DNA of 64,000 nucleotides from Symbiodinium natans (Eukaryota > Sar > Dinophyceae > Suessiales > Symbiodiniaceae): NCBI GenBank assembly GCA_905221605.1, contig CAJNDS010002801.1, forward strand, positions 1 through 64,000, in the 5' to 3' direction. Made by a program: the position numbers and the translations under genes. Below are positions 25,000 to 40,317 of this stretch, piece after piece (the first letter of the stretch is position 1; the number at the start of each line of letters is the position of its first letter). A model generated the notes under the pieces. It made no database searches. It was given only the letters and a program-made list of their open reading frames with translations, and was not told the DNA's origin.

Positions 25000-27060
25000 C
25001 GCCTCAAAGATCCTCAGAGAGTGCCTTCAAACATCGGCTGGCACATGCTCGGTCTGCGAAAAGATCGGTGCCGCTGGGCTGCTTCCGATAAGGTAGGGCA
25101 TGATGTCCAGTGTGGCGGGCACCACTGCAAAAGGCATGATCTTCAAGGGCTCCTGGGTGCCACGACTCTACGTCCCCGGCATCATGCAGCACATGTTTTC
25201 CTACTTTACACACGTCAGGCTAAGAGGGCAAGATCCAGACCCGGGGATCCTTGGCACAAGCCCACAGCTTCCGGTTCAGGCTCCCATATTTCTTAGCACA
25301 AGCCCTGTAAGGCTTTTCTGCTCGCCCTGGTGCCGCCTGCTTGTACAATTACAGGTTCAGCAAGGCCTATGGATACCCTGAGAAGCCTCTGGAAGGAAGC
25401 TGATGAGGCGTGGGCTAGCCCCAACTTCCGTTGCGTGATTCATCCCGGTTTCAGTTGAGCACTTGTGCCTGAGACAGAACGTCTATTTCCTAGTGCACAC
25501 GCCTATCCACAACGCCTAGCTTTGCTCCTTTTTTGGCAGCCTGCCCCATGCCCACACTAGCGGCAAGTGTCGAGCTCGTCCGGAGCCTCCAAGCCAAGCT
25601 CGTCGCAAACGCGGAGAGCGCCGTCAAAGAGATCCCAACTTTCCGTGCCAAAATGACACCACTGTGCTCCTCGATTGGACTTGCTATGGTGCATTGCCAC
25701 CTAGCCGTTCCCGTCTGATAGGTTTTTTGACTAATCGCTTCACAAGGCCAACCTGATACTAACTGACAGCGATTTTTGGAAACCCTGCCGTCAAAACCCC
25801 TCAAAAGACTTAACTTACTACAGTAAACAGGGCCACGGGTTCAATTAGGCTCTGAGAAAAGGCTGTGTTTTTCGTGTTCTGGGCTTCAGGGCTTTGGGCT
25901 GCATCTGTCCTGCTCCCTCCACTTGTTTTTGCTTGGACTTGGGCACGAAGAAGGACACCTGCCAGCCTCGAGCTGTTAAGGACCTTACATCCGAAGCAGA
26001 AGTGCAACCGATGCAGTCAAATCTCAGAACCGAAGGATAAACTGCAAAACTGAGTATGCCAAAGCGACTCTGCTAAAGCCAGCATTGGATTGAAGTGGCC
26101 AGCATCCTCCGTGCAAAAGAAGGCCGAAACTTTGCGCATCAAATCCTGAGCGCCAACAAGCTGATTTGTCTCGTCTTGAGAGGGTTTGGTGGGTATCCAC
26201 GTTGTGCATGCGCACACTTTGCTTGCGCAGCCTCTCCATGTCACTGCTTGCGGGTCAGGCTCGCGACGCTCGTTTTATGCTTGAAGGCTACGCAGTCAAT
26301 ACAACACCACAACTTCCTCTGTTTTGCTATCCCTTCACTCCCTGTTCAAGTATAAGCAGGTATCTGATCATCACCATCTCTCAAACGTTGGCAAAGGCTG
26401 CAATGACCTGGAACGATCAGTGGTTGCTAGTAGGAGGAGATCCTCACATGCATTTCTTTTTTGCAAACCTGTTCCAGCACTTGGGTCCACAGGCTTTTAG
26501 AACCCTCAGGGGTCAGGGACGTTTGAGCCCAAGGTTCGGGGGTCACCGCAGGCTGCTGCAGTCGCGCTGCGCAGGGACAAAGATCACTGCAACAGCAAGC
26601 ACAGGTGCCCGTCGTGAATTGTCAAAAGCTGATGCGTGTTGGTGCGTGTTCCATCTTCTGACTGCCTGATGGTTTCCATCTTTTGTGGGATACATAAAAG
26701 TGCGACTGGGATACATACAAGTGCGTCTGGGAGCCAAAAAGCTGCGACCAAGTAGTACTCCCAATAGACTCAACATGTTCTCATCTTATCACGGGCCTAA
26801 AAGAACCACAGCTCGAAAATCGGCGCCTGAACACTCTCGGTCTTGTCGCGCATCGATCGGGCTGCACGAACAAAAGCCGTGACATATTCGCACGCACTCT
26901 TACTTTGAGGCCCCTTGCATGGCCACTGACACGCACTGCAAGACATGAGCCTAAGCTGCCGATGGCTTTGAAGAGGGTCTCAGTGACAAATGACATTCGC
27001 TTGGCGACTTGCCATGTCTTCGGGGTCCGGCATGGATTTGCAAGTTGCAATTGTGTTTGG
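25000..27060. other. No gene recognised
   Basis: The left part may hold the first exon of the glycosyltransferase, but no HxGH-like start region was found. There is an imperfect 21-bp tandem pair near 26687-26728 (GGGATACAT...GTGCG). Otherwise only short frames without signatures. Confidence 0.4.
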
Positions 27061-27061
27061 T

Positions 27062-27400
27062 TTACAATGTTGGATTGTATGCTTCTTTGCCTTCGTTGCC
27101 TGAGTTTGGGCGCCACCAGCTGTGACATTTCCATTGCATGAGCCCTGAGTTGGCTGAGGATCTGGCTTTACGATTGTCTTGAGTCTGCTGAAGGGCCTCG
27201 AGAAAAGAGAGCATCCTGATGCTTGACGCCAGTAACTCATTGGCTGAGCCAACCACGCCAATGATTCGCGAGTTCTGCTTCTGAATCAAAGTCAATGTGT
27301 CCTTGTCTAGATTCCAGATGAGAAGCAGGTCTACACATGGTCTGGAAATGGTGGACCAAGCATCCTCCTGTGACTCTGCCGACTTTCCCTCCAGCATCTT
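27062..27400 (-). CDS. Unknown protein, possible exon
   Basis: The minus-strand frame contains LLLIWNLDKDTLTLIQKQ and ELLASSIRMLSFLEALQQ, which have the regular hydrophobic spacing of alpha helices. A second frame near 27950-28200 (DGFEYHETYRQNKWDRSA) may be another exon of the same gene. No family is recognised. Confidence 0.3.
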   Translation of the reverse strand, partial: KMLEGKSAESQEDAWSTISRPCVDLLLIWNLDKDTLTLIQKQNSRIIGVVGSANELLASSIRMLSFLEALQQTQDNRKARSSANSGLMQWKCHSWWRPNSGNEGKEAYNPTL

Positions 27401-28520
27401 GGACCTCAGGCCAGGATGGGCCCACACTGGAATCGCTACCGTTGCATCTCTTGAGGTCCCCCGCCGTCCAATGGGGAGCCAGGTTACCTTAGTGGGCTTT
27501 ACACTGGTCGGCGCCTGAGAAACCTGCTACATCTAGACAATCATCTCGAACCCAGGCCCGAAGAGAAGTGAAGAGGGAGAACCAGTCATCCATAATCATC
27601 CGAGGCAGCATTCGACAGTCAAAGCTGTGCTTACAACAGCACTGAAAGTCAGAGGGCGTCAGAGCTGTCGATGAACTGCCGGATCTGACTCTCCGGCCTC
27701 ACAACTTTGTGCATGAATCCGCAGTTTGAATACGAGCTACACCGCTTTTCTCATCAGACTAGCAGAAGGTTGCTGGATGAGCAAGCGTGAAGCAGCGGAA
27801 CCAGCCAAAATGGCGCATCTCCAAGTTGCAGGCCCAGTGAAGTTCTGGCACAATGACGCATGTGTTGCTTGGCAGCTTGGGAACAGCTTCTGACCAAGCA
27901 GCGAGAATTACCTCAAATATCGTGTAAGTACAGGTGCAAGCATGTGCGTGCGCTACTATGCTGAAGTGACCCTTCAATCCCGGCAAGCTCGTGACACTCT
28001 CGTGGAACGCATGAAGCCCGTCCAGCGCGTGCTTCTCGCGGAGATGGAAAACGAATGCCATGTAGTCCTGTGGACATCTGGGATACCTAGTTGTTGGGGC
28101 ACTACTAGTACCTTTTTCAGGATCTCCCCAGCACTTCGGTCCCACTTGTTCTGCCGGTACGTCTCATGGTACTCGAAACCGTCAACAATGCCAGAAGCTT
28201 GAGCTACAGACCTCGACAGGTGCATCGATGCAGGTCAGCCCGCCGAGGAGGCTTATGAGCATTTACAAAGACCAGAGAATTCAAAGCTCGGCACTCGATG
28301 ACTTTGCGGTCGATGGAGGAAATGAAGGACTGCCTTCGCCACATTCTGGCTGGCCCTACAATCTATTTGTTAAGTGCGTAACTTGCATGTTGGCATCCCA
28401 TGGCAGGTACTTCGCCGAACCACGGAATGGAAGGGGGTGGGCCGTGCTCGGGTGCTGCAGGGTGGCGTCTCCAAGTTGTTCTCACGAGCCGTTGCTTCTC
28501 GCCTGAGCACGATCTGCAAG

Positions 28521-28630
28521 TTACGGGTTGCCAGTGGCAAGGGCGCGAGCGAGCCTCTGAGTTTGGAAGGAGTCCACAATCAGCGCGACAATCGTGTTGA
28601 GCAGCATGACGCCAAAGATTACAAAGTAGC
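28521..28630 (-). CDS. Last exon of an ion-channel-like membrane protein
   Basis: The exon starts after a TTGAG acceptor at 28630 and ends with TAA at 28521. It encodes a hydrophobic helix, YFVIFGVMLLNTIVALIVDS, followed by Phe-Gln-Thr-Gln-Arg and a short basic tail. The Asn-x-x-x-Ala-x-x-x-Asp-x-Phe pattern resembles the S6 helix and post-S6 linker of the voltage-gated cation channel superfamily. The rest of the protein must come from upstream exons, which are unclear. It may be a Ca/Na-type or two-pore channel relative. One helix alone cannot fix the family. Confidence 0.5.
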
Positions 28631-28699
28631 CTCAAGATGGGCACCCATGATGGACATCCGTGACGAGCATCCATGATTGGCTCGGGGATTCTTGCGTGA

Positions 28700-31610
28700 T
28701 GCAGCATCAAGCTTTCGGGCATCTGCAGTCCTTATCGGGCCCCGGCTGATGTCATACACCATGCGCTGGAACCAGAGGTCATCCTCTGGAAAGCTTGTGC
28801 AAAGCAACTGCGATACAAAATGGACCAGACCTGACCAGCAACTAGCGTGAATGGAGGAGCTGACTGATCTCTTGTTTATCCTCAGAAGTAGTCCTCGGGG
28901 CCCACTTGGTCCATCATGCCGCTCAACCTCATTGTTGGTCGTGCTTCCACAACTTCGTTGCTTCCATTTTTCTCTGCAGTTCGGCGCACCCCACAATTCC
29001 AGCACGAGTACCCATGTAGAGGATGCTTTGTGTGCAAACCTGAGTCCGCAAACTCAGTATCAAGATGGATTATTGAATTGCGCCTGGCTGAGCTTCAGGT
29101 GATGGTGAAGGCTAGGATGGCTCGACAACTTGCGACAACTTGGACTGTGGGCAAGCCCACGTTGATTGTGCCAGGTGCCGATCCATAATGTTCTGGTCGC
29201 AGTACATGCCAAACTCGTCGCGGAAGTTGTGCAGTCCTGGCAATTGGCTCTGTGCGCTTTGCTATCATGAAGGACGAAGGTCATGGAATCGAGCGGAGTA
29301 ATAGACGGATAGCCTATAGCACCATAGACGAAGGTGATGATGCCAGCACCAAGAAAGGTCATGAACAGCGGCCTGCACCCGACTTCTGAACAGGGAGCTC
29401 CGGCTGCGGATTGCCAAGATAAGGCTGCCACCATGCAGGAGCCACCACACCACTCAGCACGGTCCTTAGCAGAACGGCACACTTGGGCAGATGGAGGTCA
29501 CTGAGATTGCCCAGGCCCGCACTGTAGTGATGGGCTCTGGGCAAAGAAATCAGCCAGCAAGAAACTGTCAGGACGGAGCTTTGGGGTTTCTGGCTTTTTC
29601 TTAACCATTCCTTGGCTCTGCAGTGGCCTGTATACCCACCAGTGCCGTCCTGAGATCGACGGACTTCGGAAACACAAATGCAAGACAACATCGCATGAGC
29701 GTCTGGCTGAACAAAGCCAGTGAGGTAAGGATCAGCGTTATGCCGCGCCACCTTCTTCGCACATGATGACTTCTGAGGGCTTCAGACGGCTTTGCGCGGG
29801 GGCCAAGGGCCCGGAAGACACTGCAAATGATTTCCATCGAGACCAGGACTGGAGCAAACGCTGACTCATGTAGCGTCCCTGGAAGGCCGTCAGATGGAAT
29901 CAACACCACAATCGCCAAACGCATATCATTCACAAGCCCTGGGAAGCAAACCCAGGCAGCGCAGATGTTGACGAGCGAATTCCTGGTTTTGGGATGTTTT
30001 GGAACGGGATCACAACGACAAAGGTGTGCATGAAGCTCGGCTTCATTGCAGCGCCTCTTGGGATACTGGGTCTGTACCTTTTTGATGCTCAGAGGCACCT
30101 GCGCTTCGAAGCTGAGCGGAGCTGAGTTTGGAAGTTCCCACATGCGAACACAAAACCTCGTCTCATGACGAGTGACAATACTGTTTTCAGAGACACTCGT
30201 GGCTTCTGCTGACACTTGCAGTCCGCCTGGATGCAAGTATACAGACAAAGCCAAAGTAACGTGCAGGCCTCAGTGTGCAGCACAGCGGGTGGTGATACAA
30301 AGCACAGGCTGTCACAACCTGGCAACAAAGATAGTCAAACAAGCTTGCGGCAAGATGTAAAGCTCCCAGTATTTCTGAAATCCTCATCAGAGTGCAGTGT
30401 GCATTGCCTGGCAACATGTCCGTGTGCACGAAACTTGCCACCAGAAATACTACTATTCTCTCAATGCTCCCTTCATCGGGGCATGATGCATGGCTGTGAA
30501 ATTTCCCAGGTGTCCTCTGCGCCATAGGGGACCTCCGAGGTGGCACCCGCATTTGCATTATGGTGCCAGGTGCCGAGCTTGCAGAGCCGTTCCATGGACG
30601 GTCTGAGTTTGCTGCGCCCACATCAGATCACCATCCGCCTCCTGAGCGAGCTGAGATGTAACGTAGCACGTAGTAGCACGTAATGGCACAAATGAGCCGC
30701 TACTGACATCAGCATCCTTGGGAGCGACCAGGAAGAGGCCCGCATGCAATGCCAAGCACAAGCTCAAGTACAAGGACGATCCTTGGCAGATTTGCAGCTG
30801 CACTCACTTCGGAGTTTGGGAGATGGAGTGGGAGTGGATGGAGTAGACATGAACGGATCTTGTTCTGAGATGCTGCGTGCAAGTGCACTCGGACCACAGC
30901 TCATCAGATTCTGCATGTGCTTCGCATCGTTGGCAAGGAAGACCCAAAATGGTCGGTGCCTCGCACAATCTCAGCGAATCAACTGAATCAACACACTGTA
31001 CTGCAACAATGGGCGTGGCATCGTAACGAGGCCCAAACACACCATCTGGAAGGTAGAGCTGTGCCTGTGGCATACACCATGCCGGTGGTCTGGTCACAAG
31101 AGAGGAACACCAAGCTGTGTCTAAGCAGACGGCCCATCTGCGGTATCTCTGTGGACAAAGTCTGGCATTTGCACGGTGCATCACGTCTTTCGGAGGTACA
31201 AGTACCATAGCCAGCATCGTCAACTGATGTAGTCGTTTTGCAACCAAGCACTTGCTCAAGCTTGTCAGGTGCACGAAAACCTAGACAATGCCAGGATGAG
31301 GCGAGACCTGGAGCAATACACATCGCGCACGGTTGATTTGCAGCCTGCGTGAAAGCCTGCTTGAAAGCTTGTGAAACGACACAAACATACTCAAGCACTC
31401 CAGCTCTATTTACTTTCCGTTTCTTGCCAGCAGCTGCGAGCCATTCTAACTGAAGCCAGGAAGCTCGTTGTTCAACTCCACGCCTGCACAAAAGAAGTAG
31501 TAAACGAAGAGACTACATGGCACCGGGATTGTGGTGAGCCCATGTGCATCAAAGGTGCACATTTGGATGAAGCTCTTCATCTTGACGTCTGGCCTCAGCT
31601 TTTCAGGCGG
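28700..31610 (-). CDS. Candidate upstream exons of the same membrane protein (unresolved)
   Basis: Several minus-strand frames look like membrane-protein exons: FPEDDLWFQRMVYDISRG near 28.75 kb, FMTFLGAGIITFVYGAIGYP near 29.35 kb, ITLILTSLALFSQTLMRCCL near 29.7 kb, SLYLSLCLALHAGLFLVAP near 30.75 kb and VPCSLFVYYFFCAGVELNN near 31.5 kb. They share the strand of the channel-like last exon and could form one gene. I did not resolve splice sites, so they may also belong to two genes. No pore or voltage-sensor signature is visible. Confidence 0.35.
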
Positions 31611-31619
31611 TTGCCGCTG

Positions 31620-32932
31620 CTACTGGTAAGCCTTTTCCAGTAAGGTCCCGCTTGTAGGCTTTCAATTCGTCTCAGGGGTCTGGCAAGCTGAAAGGTACCT
31701 CGTCGAGGATGCGCTGCTTCGATGCACCCTGCCTGAGCTAGCTTTGCCAACCATGCTGCTTGAACCATATCGTGCAGTTGCTAGGTGATGTACTCTGTAC
31801 TACAGAATACATACGAGATCATACGAGTGGACAATTATGGATTTTGTATTTATGGGAGTGGCACATGGTATCACACCAGTCCCTGTGCTGCGACCGGTTG
31901 GCAGGTGTACCAAGCTGCAGGCACGTACCACACTGCCGTGACTGGCACGCGGAAATTCAGTGACCTCTGCAGAAATCCCTGCCCAGCGGGGACAAGGAGT
32001 CTTTCACTTCATGCCACACGAAAGGCCGTAGAGGCCCTGAAAGCATGTAAACCAGTAGGTGACAGGGCTGGAGGTGTCCATTCAGCACGACTTCCAAAGT
32101 CTTGACGTAGCGGCCCAGGAAGTCAAAGGCCTCCGAAGGATGATGATCAGCTTTAAAAAACAGCTCTGAACTTGAAAGAGTTTGACAATCTCAGGAGCTC
32201 TCCATACTGGTTCTACTCTGGGTCTGCCCATGCTGTTTTCGCCCCCCCGCCCCCTGCCTGCCGATAGATCTGCCGCTTCTGCCAGGCCGCGCGCTCGCGC
32301 AGATAACTGGGAAGGAGCTTTGCAGCAAGGCCAGGAATCCCCTGTGCTGGGCCCAGTACTTAGCTGTCTTGGCCGCACATTATCCCACAAGGAATGGATT
32401 TAACTCACATCAGTCCCAGCGTGGATGTGCCTGGAGAGAATTATAATTACACATCAGCGGCTGGACAACGCATCCAAACACTCAACACCCCCAATGTGGA
32501 CAGTTTTCAATGTGAAAGCTCAAGGGGACACTGATGTTTCGGTAGGCACTTTTATGCAAGACTCCTTTGCAAAAATGGAGCGTCACCGCCCTTTGGATGC
32601 TCCCATAGGCAATGCGAGCACAAGCCAACTTTCCTGGTAGATAGCCTAAGTCGCCAACTCTCTGCGAGTTCGATACTCAGCCTCGGAGTCCACAAAAGGA
32701 TCCTGCTCCTCCGGCATTGGCATAACCTGCGGATTATCCATCAAGACAAGACGTGGAGATGAATGGCAGGCAGGCAAGAATTGGCTGCAGAAGATTGCAG
32801 AAGCACACAGCTTGTTTCTGTCTATTCTGCATGCGGTCCACTCACTGAAACAAAGTCTGAGCGTTGCTCCCTTACCTACCAGTAGGACCCAGTTCTCTGC
32901 ACGAGAGCGGATCCCATCGGGGATCTTGAAAT
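31620..32932. other. Intergenic stretch, nothing recognised
   Basis: Lies between the membrane-protein exons and the 3' end of the kinase gene. Only short frames are seen. It would contain the kinase 3' untranslated region. Confidence 0.45.
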
Positions 32933-34227
<1,295 letters not shown>

Positions 34228-37200
34228 GTCGAGCCCTCAGCTCACGGTGAGACAAGAAGAGTCCCAAAAACACAGCTGACTTCAATTGTTTGTGAAAAAA
34301 CAGTACAACTCGCGTTTAAGTCATACTTGGCCATACTATGAGAGCAACTCATGTAACACATCTTTAGTTGGCAATCCAAGCTGCCTGCTCGCCGGCAGAG
34401 GCCGCAAGCCGTCAGCTACAGGAGGAGCCCCGGACACAGAACCGATACGGCCCTGAGACAGTTCAGGAATGTCCTCAAATGCAAGTAGCTGTGGAGCATG
34501 CAGGGGGCATGCATTGGAGCTTACATCCGAGTCTGTTCAGACTCGCGCAGACTGCCGCAGGACAGCCCATTTTCTGGGCTTGGCTTGGGCGGGCCTCTTT
34601 CTTGAACTTGCTGCTGTGCGCTGAGAGCTCGTACACAAGCTCGATGCTGAGCATGCCATTGACGTGGCGGCATAACTTTGGCAGCTCAACCCGAACAACC
34701 GAGCTTCAACATCGGCTGTCAAGTAAGAGCATGGCAGGCAGAAGCCCTCAGCAAAGAGAACGCCAAGCTGCTCATCATCCAGGTCCTAGCAGTTTTGCCA
34801 TGAGTCGGGTATCGTTGCCCTTGTGCTCTCTGAGATCTCAGCGACTACTATGGCAGCCATAGTGCGCCAGCCGACATGATCTCGTGTAGTGCCAAACATG
34901 TCGTTTGCCATCGACGCCCGAGGCTGTCCTCAAGGAATTCGGTTACCAAGGCCTGGAACGCAGGCGGTGCCACCAAAGCAGTATCATGGTCATCTTGCCA
35001 CCAAAGTTGAAAGTTCAGCAGAACAGGCTACCACGTGTGCATCACACGTGTTATGCTCTACACATGCAGTGATGGTGTAGGCTATCGAAGGCCGCGAATT
35101 TCATACTTCTCCCACCAGGCTCGCGGCAGAGTTGCGGCTCACCGCAGTGAAAAGCTGGCGTGAGGTTGCAAGCCGCACATGGAGACACACAAACACACTT
35201 CCACTCTGCGGTGCTATTGCGCCCGGAAGCTGTCTACGGTATCTACAGTTCCGCAGATCACATCGCCAGTTGTTACGTTCGCTCGCTCCCTCTCGACATT
35301 CATGGCAATTTCGCGCATTTCCTTTTGCAAAGAATGAACTTGCAGAGGTGACAGGCCTGGCCTCGGAAGGGTCGGCCTGCGAAATCAGGAGGTGGCGAAG
35401 AACAAAAAAGCCAAGGCCCAGTGGCTAGCAATTCAAGCCGTTGATGCATGTTAGTGGCCAGGATATCCTACACAAATCCTATGGTTGGCCCCACCTACAT
35501 CACCTACCCTGCTCCCAGAGCAGCGTCCACTCACGGAGGCCGGTCGGCTAAGCAGGATACAGTACCCATCAGTACCCATTCCCAGGCGGAATAGATGCGG
35601 ATGGCTAGGATTCCTACAAGCGCCTCAGCTCGTCGCCTTGCAGACAACTTAGTCGTCAAATTTCGGCTCACATGATTTCTCGCTCCATGCTGTCTCGGGC
35701 CACGTTGTGTCGAAACAACATCTTCGTGTATTTATTATACGTTACATATTACTTTCAAATTTTTTGTGTTTACATCAGAGTTTCGTATTTTGGATCAGAG
35801 TATCGTTGAGTATGATTATATATATATATATGTAAATGAACCATGAATTAATGTTAGGTCATCTAAAATGGGCGGCTAGGACGAGCAGTGACCGTGCCGC
35901 CCGTGCCTGCGGCAACATCAATGCATGGAGATTGCCATCCAGCGGGATTGCAGCCAAGTTCTGCCGGGTCACCTCCAGATCCAAGGCAGCGTGCTGTTGC
36001 TGGGTTGAGGTGCACTTGGGTTGCCAGCAATATTGGAGCTCAGTGAGCATGCGGAAGCACCTTGCAATAGTAGGGTTTCGACTCTCACGACTAGGGGCCA
36101 GCGCACGCGCAGGCAAGGCTCCAGATGTCTCTCGGTAACAAGGGCATAACTAGTGGGGTTTAGGGTTTTTTCGACTCTCACTCACGCAAGGCAAGCAAAG
36201 CTTCCAAGGTCACTCGGTTCGGGGTCTTAGGGACTCTATCTAGGTTTCAAGGGAAGATGGCAGGGACGCAATCCGAGAAAGTACTGAATCCCCTCGTGAT
36301 CTCTTTCCTCATACGTTTGGCTTTATGACACCGTGTCCCGGTTTCTCCACCGGTTCCCGGCAAAGGAGCAAAATTCTTGCTCCAGCATCTTCTTCGTCGT
36401 ATTCAATTGGCAGTGGGGCTCTGCTGTTTCTTCAGCTCTGCCCGGATCTGGGAGCAAACTTGTCAGGGCCAAGCACACGCGACAGATCGCACCTGGGTGC
36501 TTTCGCACTGTGCGGTCTATTGCAGGACTTCGTGGTGTCCGATGTCCAGGCAGCGACCTGTTCTCCCCTTGTGCTGAAATGTGCTCCCCTCTGCTCGACC
36601 AGCTATGGCAGGAAGCCCTCACGAGTGAAACTAGCTCCAGCAACCAGGCTGGATGGGTCAAAGACCCCGTAGCCTGCCCGAATGCCGCTGAAAGCTTGAT
36701 ATCTTGTGTTGCTTGCCACACAATGGCACGCCAACAACCAGAATACATCAGCTAGAATCGTACAAGTAGCACAGAATTCAGCGATTGCTTGCATTGACTT
36801 ATGTGAAGCTTGTTCGTACTTTGCATGTTCTAACTCTGCATGTCAACCAGGCCTCTCATGCACAAGCAGAAGACTGCCTTCTGCTTGGTTCTTGAACATC
36901 ACAACAGTCAACAAGATTCAACAAGCAACAGGCCCCAGTTTCTAAACCGTTTCCCTTTAAATCGGCTAAATCGGTTCGGTCCCTTTGTCGGGGACATGAT
37001 CTCTGGAGGCAAAACCGAGATCTGCCTTGCACTTTGCGAGGCTCAGCCGCACGTCCAGCACCGGAAGTGGACTGCAAAATCGCTTCAAAATTGGAGCTCT
37101 GCTACAAGTACGACCCGCTGCGCCCTGCCCGACGTTTGACAAATGTGCTCCCAAAGTCAGACTATGGCTACGGCTACGAGTGGGGTGTGACTGCGCAAAT

Positions 37201-39630
37201 GCGCAGCGGTTCGCGCAGCTGCGTGCGCCACACATCGACCCCGTGATGTCTCGGCTCATGCGGCTGGTGTGATGGCATCCACGGTGAAATGAATCAAGCC
37301 TCGCTAGCTGGTTGCGGTCCAGGCATTCTTGAGCTCCTCTCTTAAGCACACCTAGTAGCAACACTCAAAACTCAACACGTTGCAGTGTGCTTGCACTGTG
37401 TGTCGATGCCGGCGTCATTCGACACATTCAACGACGAGGCCCGGGCTCCAAAGTGGCCATCGGGTCGCAAGCAGCAAATCCTGCAGCTGTTTGTTATGCT
37501 TGTGCAGTTGCCACAGATCTGCGTGCCGAAGCAGTTGTGAGACTTTACGAGATGGAAAATGGTGCAGCGCCATGCTCTGTTAGCTAGATTTCTACGCTAT
37601 ATGCTTGAATGCAAGTTGACAGAAAGACAACTGCATCAATCTTCAGTCCAAGTCTGCGGGGTTGCGGACGGCCTTCTTCATAGCCTGCTTCAGATGGTGT
37701 GAAGCTCTATAGTCAGCAGCAGAATCCGAGTCAACTGACAGTTTGGAGGTAGGAAGCGCAAACGCTATTTGGACCCATGTGTGGCCTCTTGCAGACCGTT
37801 GACCAAGTTCAATCGCTCCCTCAGAGGCTGCAAGTGTTGCTGCGAGGTCAGAGTCTGTCACAGCTCTAAGATGTCACAAAGCTCCCCGATCACGCATTCT
37901 TCGCAAATCGTACTTCTACTCCAGTGCCCCAGTGCCCTCGCATCTCCTCATGTCTCGTCTCAGCGGTTGTCATGGGCCCTGGCTGCACGTTGCTTTGGAC
38001 CGATGCCTGCCAGGGAGGGACTGGCACTCTGAGATAACGGAGGGCAAAGGACGTTTAAACCAGCTTTATCGCATTGCTGTCACTTGTAGTAGTGGCAGTT
38101 CGGCCTGAGCTTTAGTGACTTTAGTGTTCCAAAAGGCTGAGGTCACAGGTTACAAGCCCGGATGATGAGCTGCCGGCTGAAAGGGCTCAAGTTTCTTTTT
38201 TTGGTTTCGGTACCTTAGAAACGTCTTATGCGAACCACCTAGCAATGCTAACTCTGGCACACCGATTCAGTATTTCTTGCGGGAGGTCTTTCTGGCGGCG
38301 GTGCTTTCAGCACGCCGGCAGGGTCTTGTGTAGAGCTCCCACAGTGTAAGCAACCCCCATCCCGCACAGGCCTGTGTGGCCAGCGCGGTCAGTGCTGCCA
38401 GGACATCTGTACCTTCAGGGTCCAAAGTCCCTAAGTCCACTGCTGTGGCGACAGAGCGTCAAGTGGGAAGCCTCATTCCCGGAAGACTATGCATGTTCAG
38501 AGTTCCACCTGGTGCTGGATCTTCCAAGTACCTGCACATCATGTCGCGGCTCACCAGTTGACTGCACCGGTGCACGTGCTTCCGAACATGCAGACGTTGT
38601 ACATGCCGCCGACCATCCACCAACTTGTGCTCTGAGTGGTACTAAGTCGGTGCCCATTGCATGTGCTGCATGTGCTGGGCACTTGAGCGTTGCATCGGCC
38701 ATCGCTGCCAGGTCATTGGAGCTCATGGCGGCCCGCATAGCTTTGAAGTATGTCATGCCTTGACGGTATGCACACTGCACGAACGGGCCCCTGACTGGAC
38801 CGCTGGGTGACTGTGCCCCACCGTGCCCCACCGAGGCTTAGGCTCGTCTTGCCTTCCAAGCCATCGATGCCTAAGAGATGGTCGAGCAGCTCGTGATTGC
38901 GGACTTCCATCACGTGGCAGACTGCTGCAGCTCCACACTACACTACATCCTACCACATCTCATTACATCCGACAAGGCTGTCGACAAGCCTATCGACGTC
39001 CGTTGCCTTGCCCTGCAGTGTGGGTGCAGCCTGGTGGCTGTCCTGGCTGACCAGATCCTTCAAGAGCTCCGCCTGCGGATGCATGGTCTGGAATTGTTCA
39101 TGTTGATGACTCCAACATGCCGTTACACGGTTAAGATGCAACTTTTACCATATGTCCTTTCGAAGGCTCAGCTGGGCCATAATGCCTGAGCTTCGCTCAA
39201 GAAAGCTGGCCGGAGCCGGGTAGAGATGGGGTGAAAGCCCATTTGCTGCTCCTGCACTGTAAAGCTTGCCCCATTTGATAGGTGTGCGGCAAAAGAATGT
39301 GGCTTGGACTTGGGTGTGGTATCGCTTGGAAAACATTATAAGCAAAAGCACGTTCAGATCTTGGCTTCACCCAGCTTCCGAGCCTGTGGACGAAGTGAAG
39401 CTGACAAGTTGTAAGGGCGATAAAACAGTCTTTTTTCAATCCTTTGTCTCAGCTCTAATAGCTGTTACGAGCATACATCTCGACTGAGGTACAATCACAA
39501 AATTGTGGAATCAGTTTGCCAATCATGTAGCTGAGGTGTACTGCGAGGACACGGCACATGCGTGTTTGCGCGTCTCGTTGAAAGGACGCAATTTTTGAGG
39601 TTCTTTGGGACATGCGTTTATAATTACGAT
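34228..39630. other. Long stretch without recognisable gene
   Basis: Holds the kinase upstream region. A possible minus-strand frame near 34.5-34.7 kb has VRVELPKLCRHVNGMLSIEL. A (TA)n run lies at 35817-35832 and exact 10-bp tandem pairs at 35560-35579 and 38813-38832. Frames around 38.5-39.2 kb look protein-like on both strands, for example ALQCGCSLVAVLADQILQEL on plus and ELLKDLVSQDSHQAAPTLQG on minus, but show no known family. No function is proposed. Confidence 0.4.
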
Positions 39631-39639
39631 TTCAAGTGA

Positions 39640-40010
39640 ATACAACGCAGACAGACTGCTCACAGGTAATGGTCCTACGTACAACGTGGTGAAAACCAAT
39701 TAATTTGCATTCCGAGCCGCCAAAGATTGGCCACCCTGACAGAGCCGTGGCCACCCACGGAATGTCTAGCAGGACGGTGAGCAGAGGAGATGCAAAGGCC
39801 TCCAGCATATCACGCGCGAAAAGCACAGCGCAACTTGCATCAGGTTGAGGCCAGTCTGCCTCCCCAGCCGTCTGCACTGTCTGCGCCACGCCCATCGGAT
39901 CCTGGATGAGGCAGACCTGGCATTGGAAAAAACTGAGCATGACACACAAACTACCAAATGCCCTGTCAATCGGCCGGCACAAGAAAACATGCCGGCGGAG
40001 GCAGAGAGCA
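39640..40010 (-). CDS. Membrane-protein-like exon, unknown family
   Basis: The minus-strand frame encodes SFFQCQVCLIQDPMGVAQTV, then FARDMLEAFASPLLTVLLDI and PWVATALSGWPIFG, two hydrophobic segments joined by a polar linker. It looks like coding sequence of a multi-pass protein. No family is recognised and splice sites are not fixed. Confidence 0.35.
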
Positions 40011-40317
40011 GCTGTATGGCGATCTTGCCTTGGGCCACGAAACAATGCGCGCTGGGCCAGCTTCAGCCAGGCATGATAATAATAACAAAGAATTGCAGCG
40101 CGTAGCATCTAGTGGCATGCTTCACATCTCCTTTCTCTTTCAGCTTTCTGCGCTTTTGGTAGTAAATCTAGATAATGTGAATTTCGCCGGTGCAATGGAC
40201 CCCGAAGAGACGTCGAGCGCGGGTCATCGTGTTTTGGACTGTTAGTTGATGAGTCTCGTCTGGAACTACGGCACTGCGGACAAGAAACCTGGACCGCATT
40301 CATTCGCGGACAGGTTA

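Noticed and set aside
35540-35590. Partial resemblance to the 3' half of 5S rRNA on the minus strand (CGCCTGGGAAT and GGGTACTGTA)
   Set aside because: Only short blocks match, the spacing is wrong, and the internal promoter elements are not seen. It also contains a 10-bp tandem duplication.
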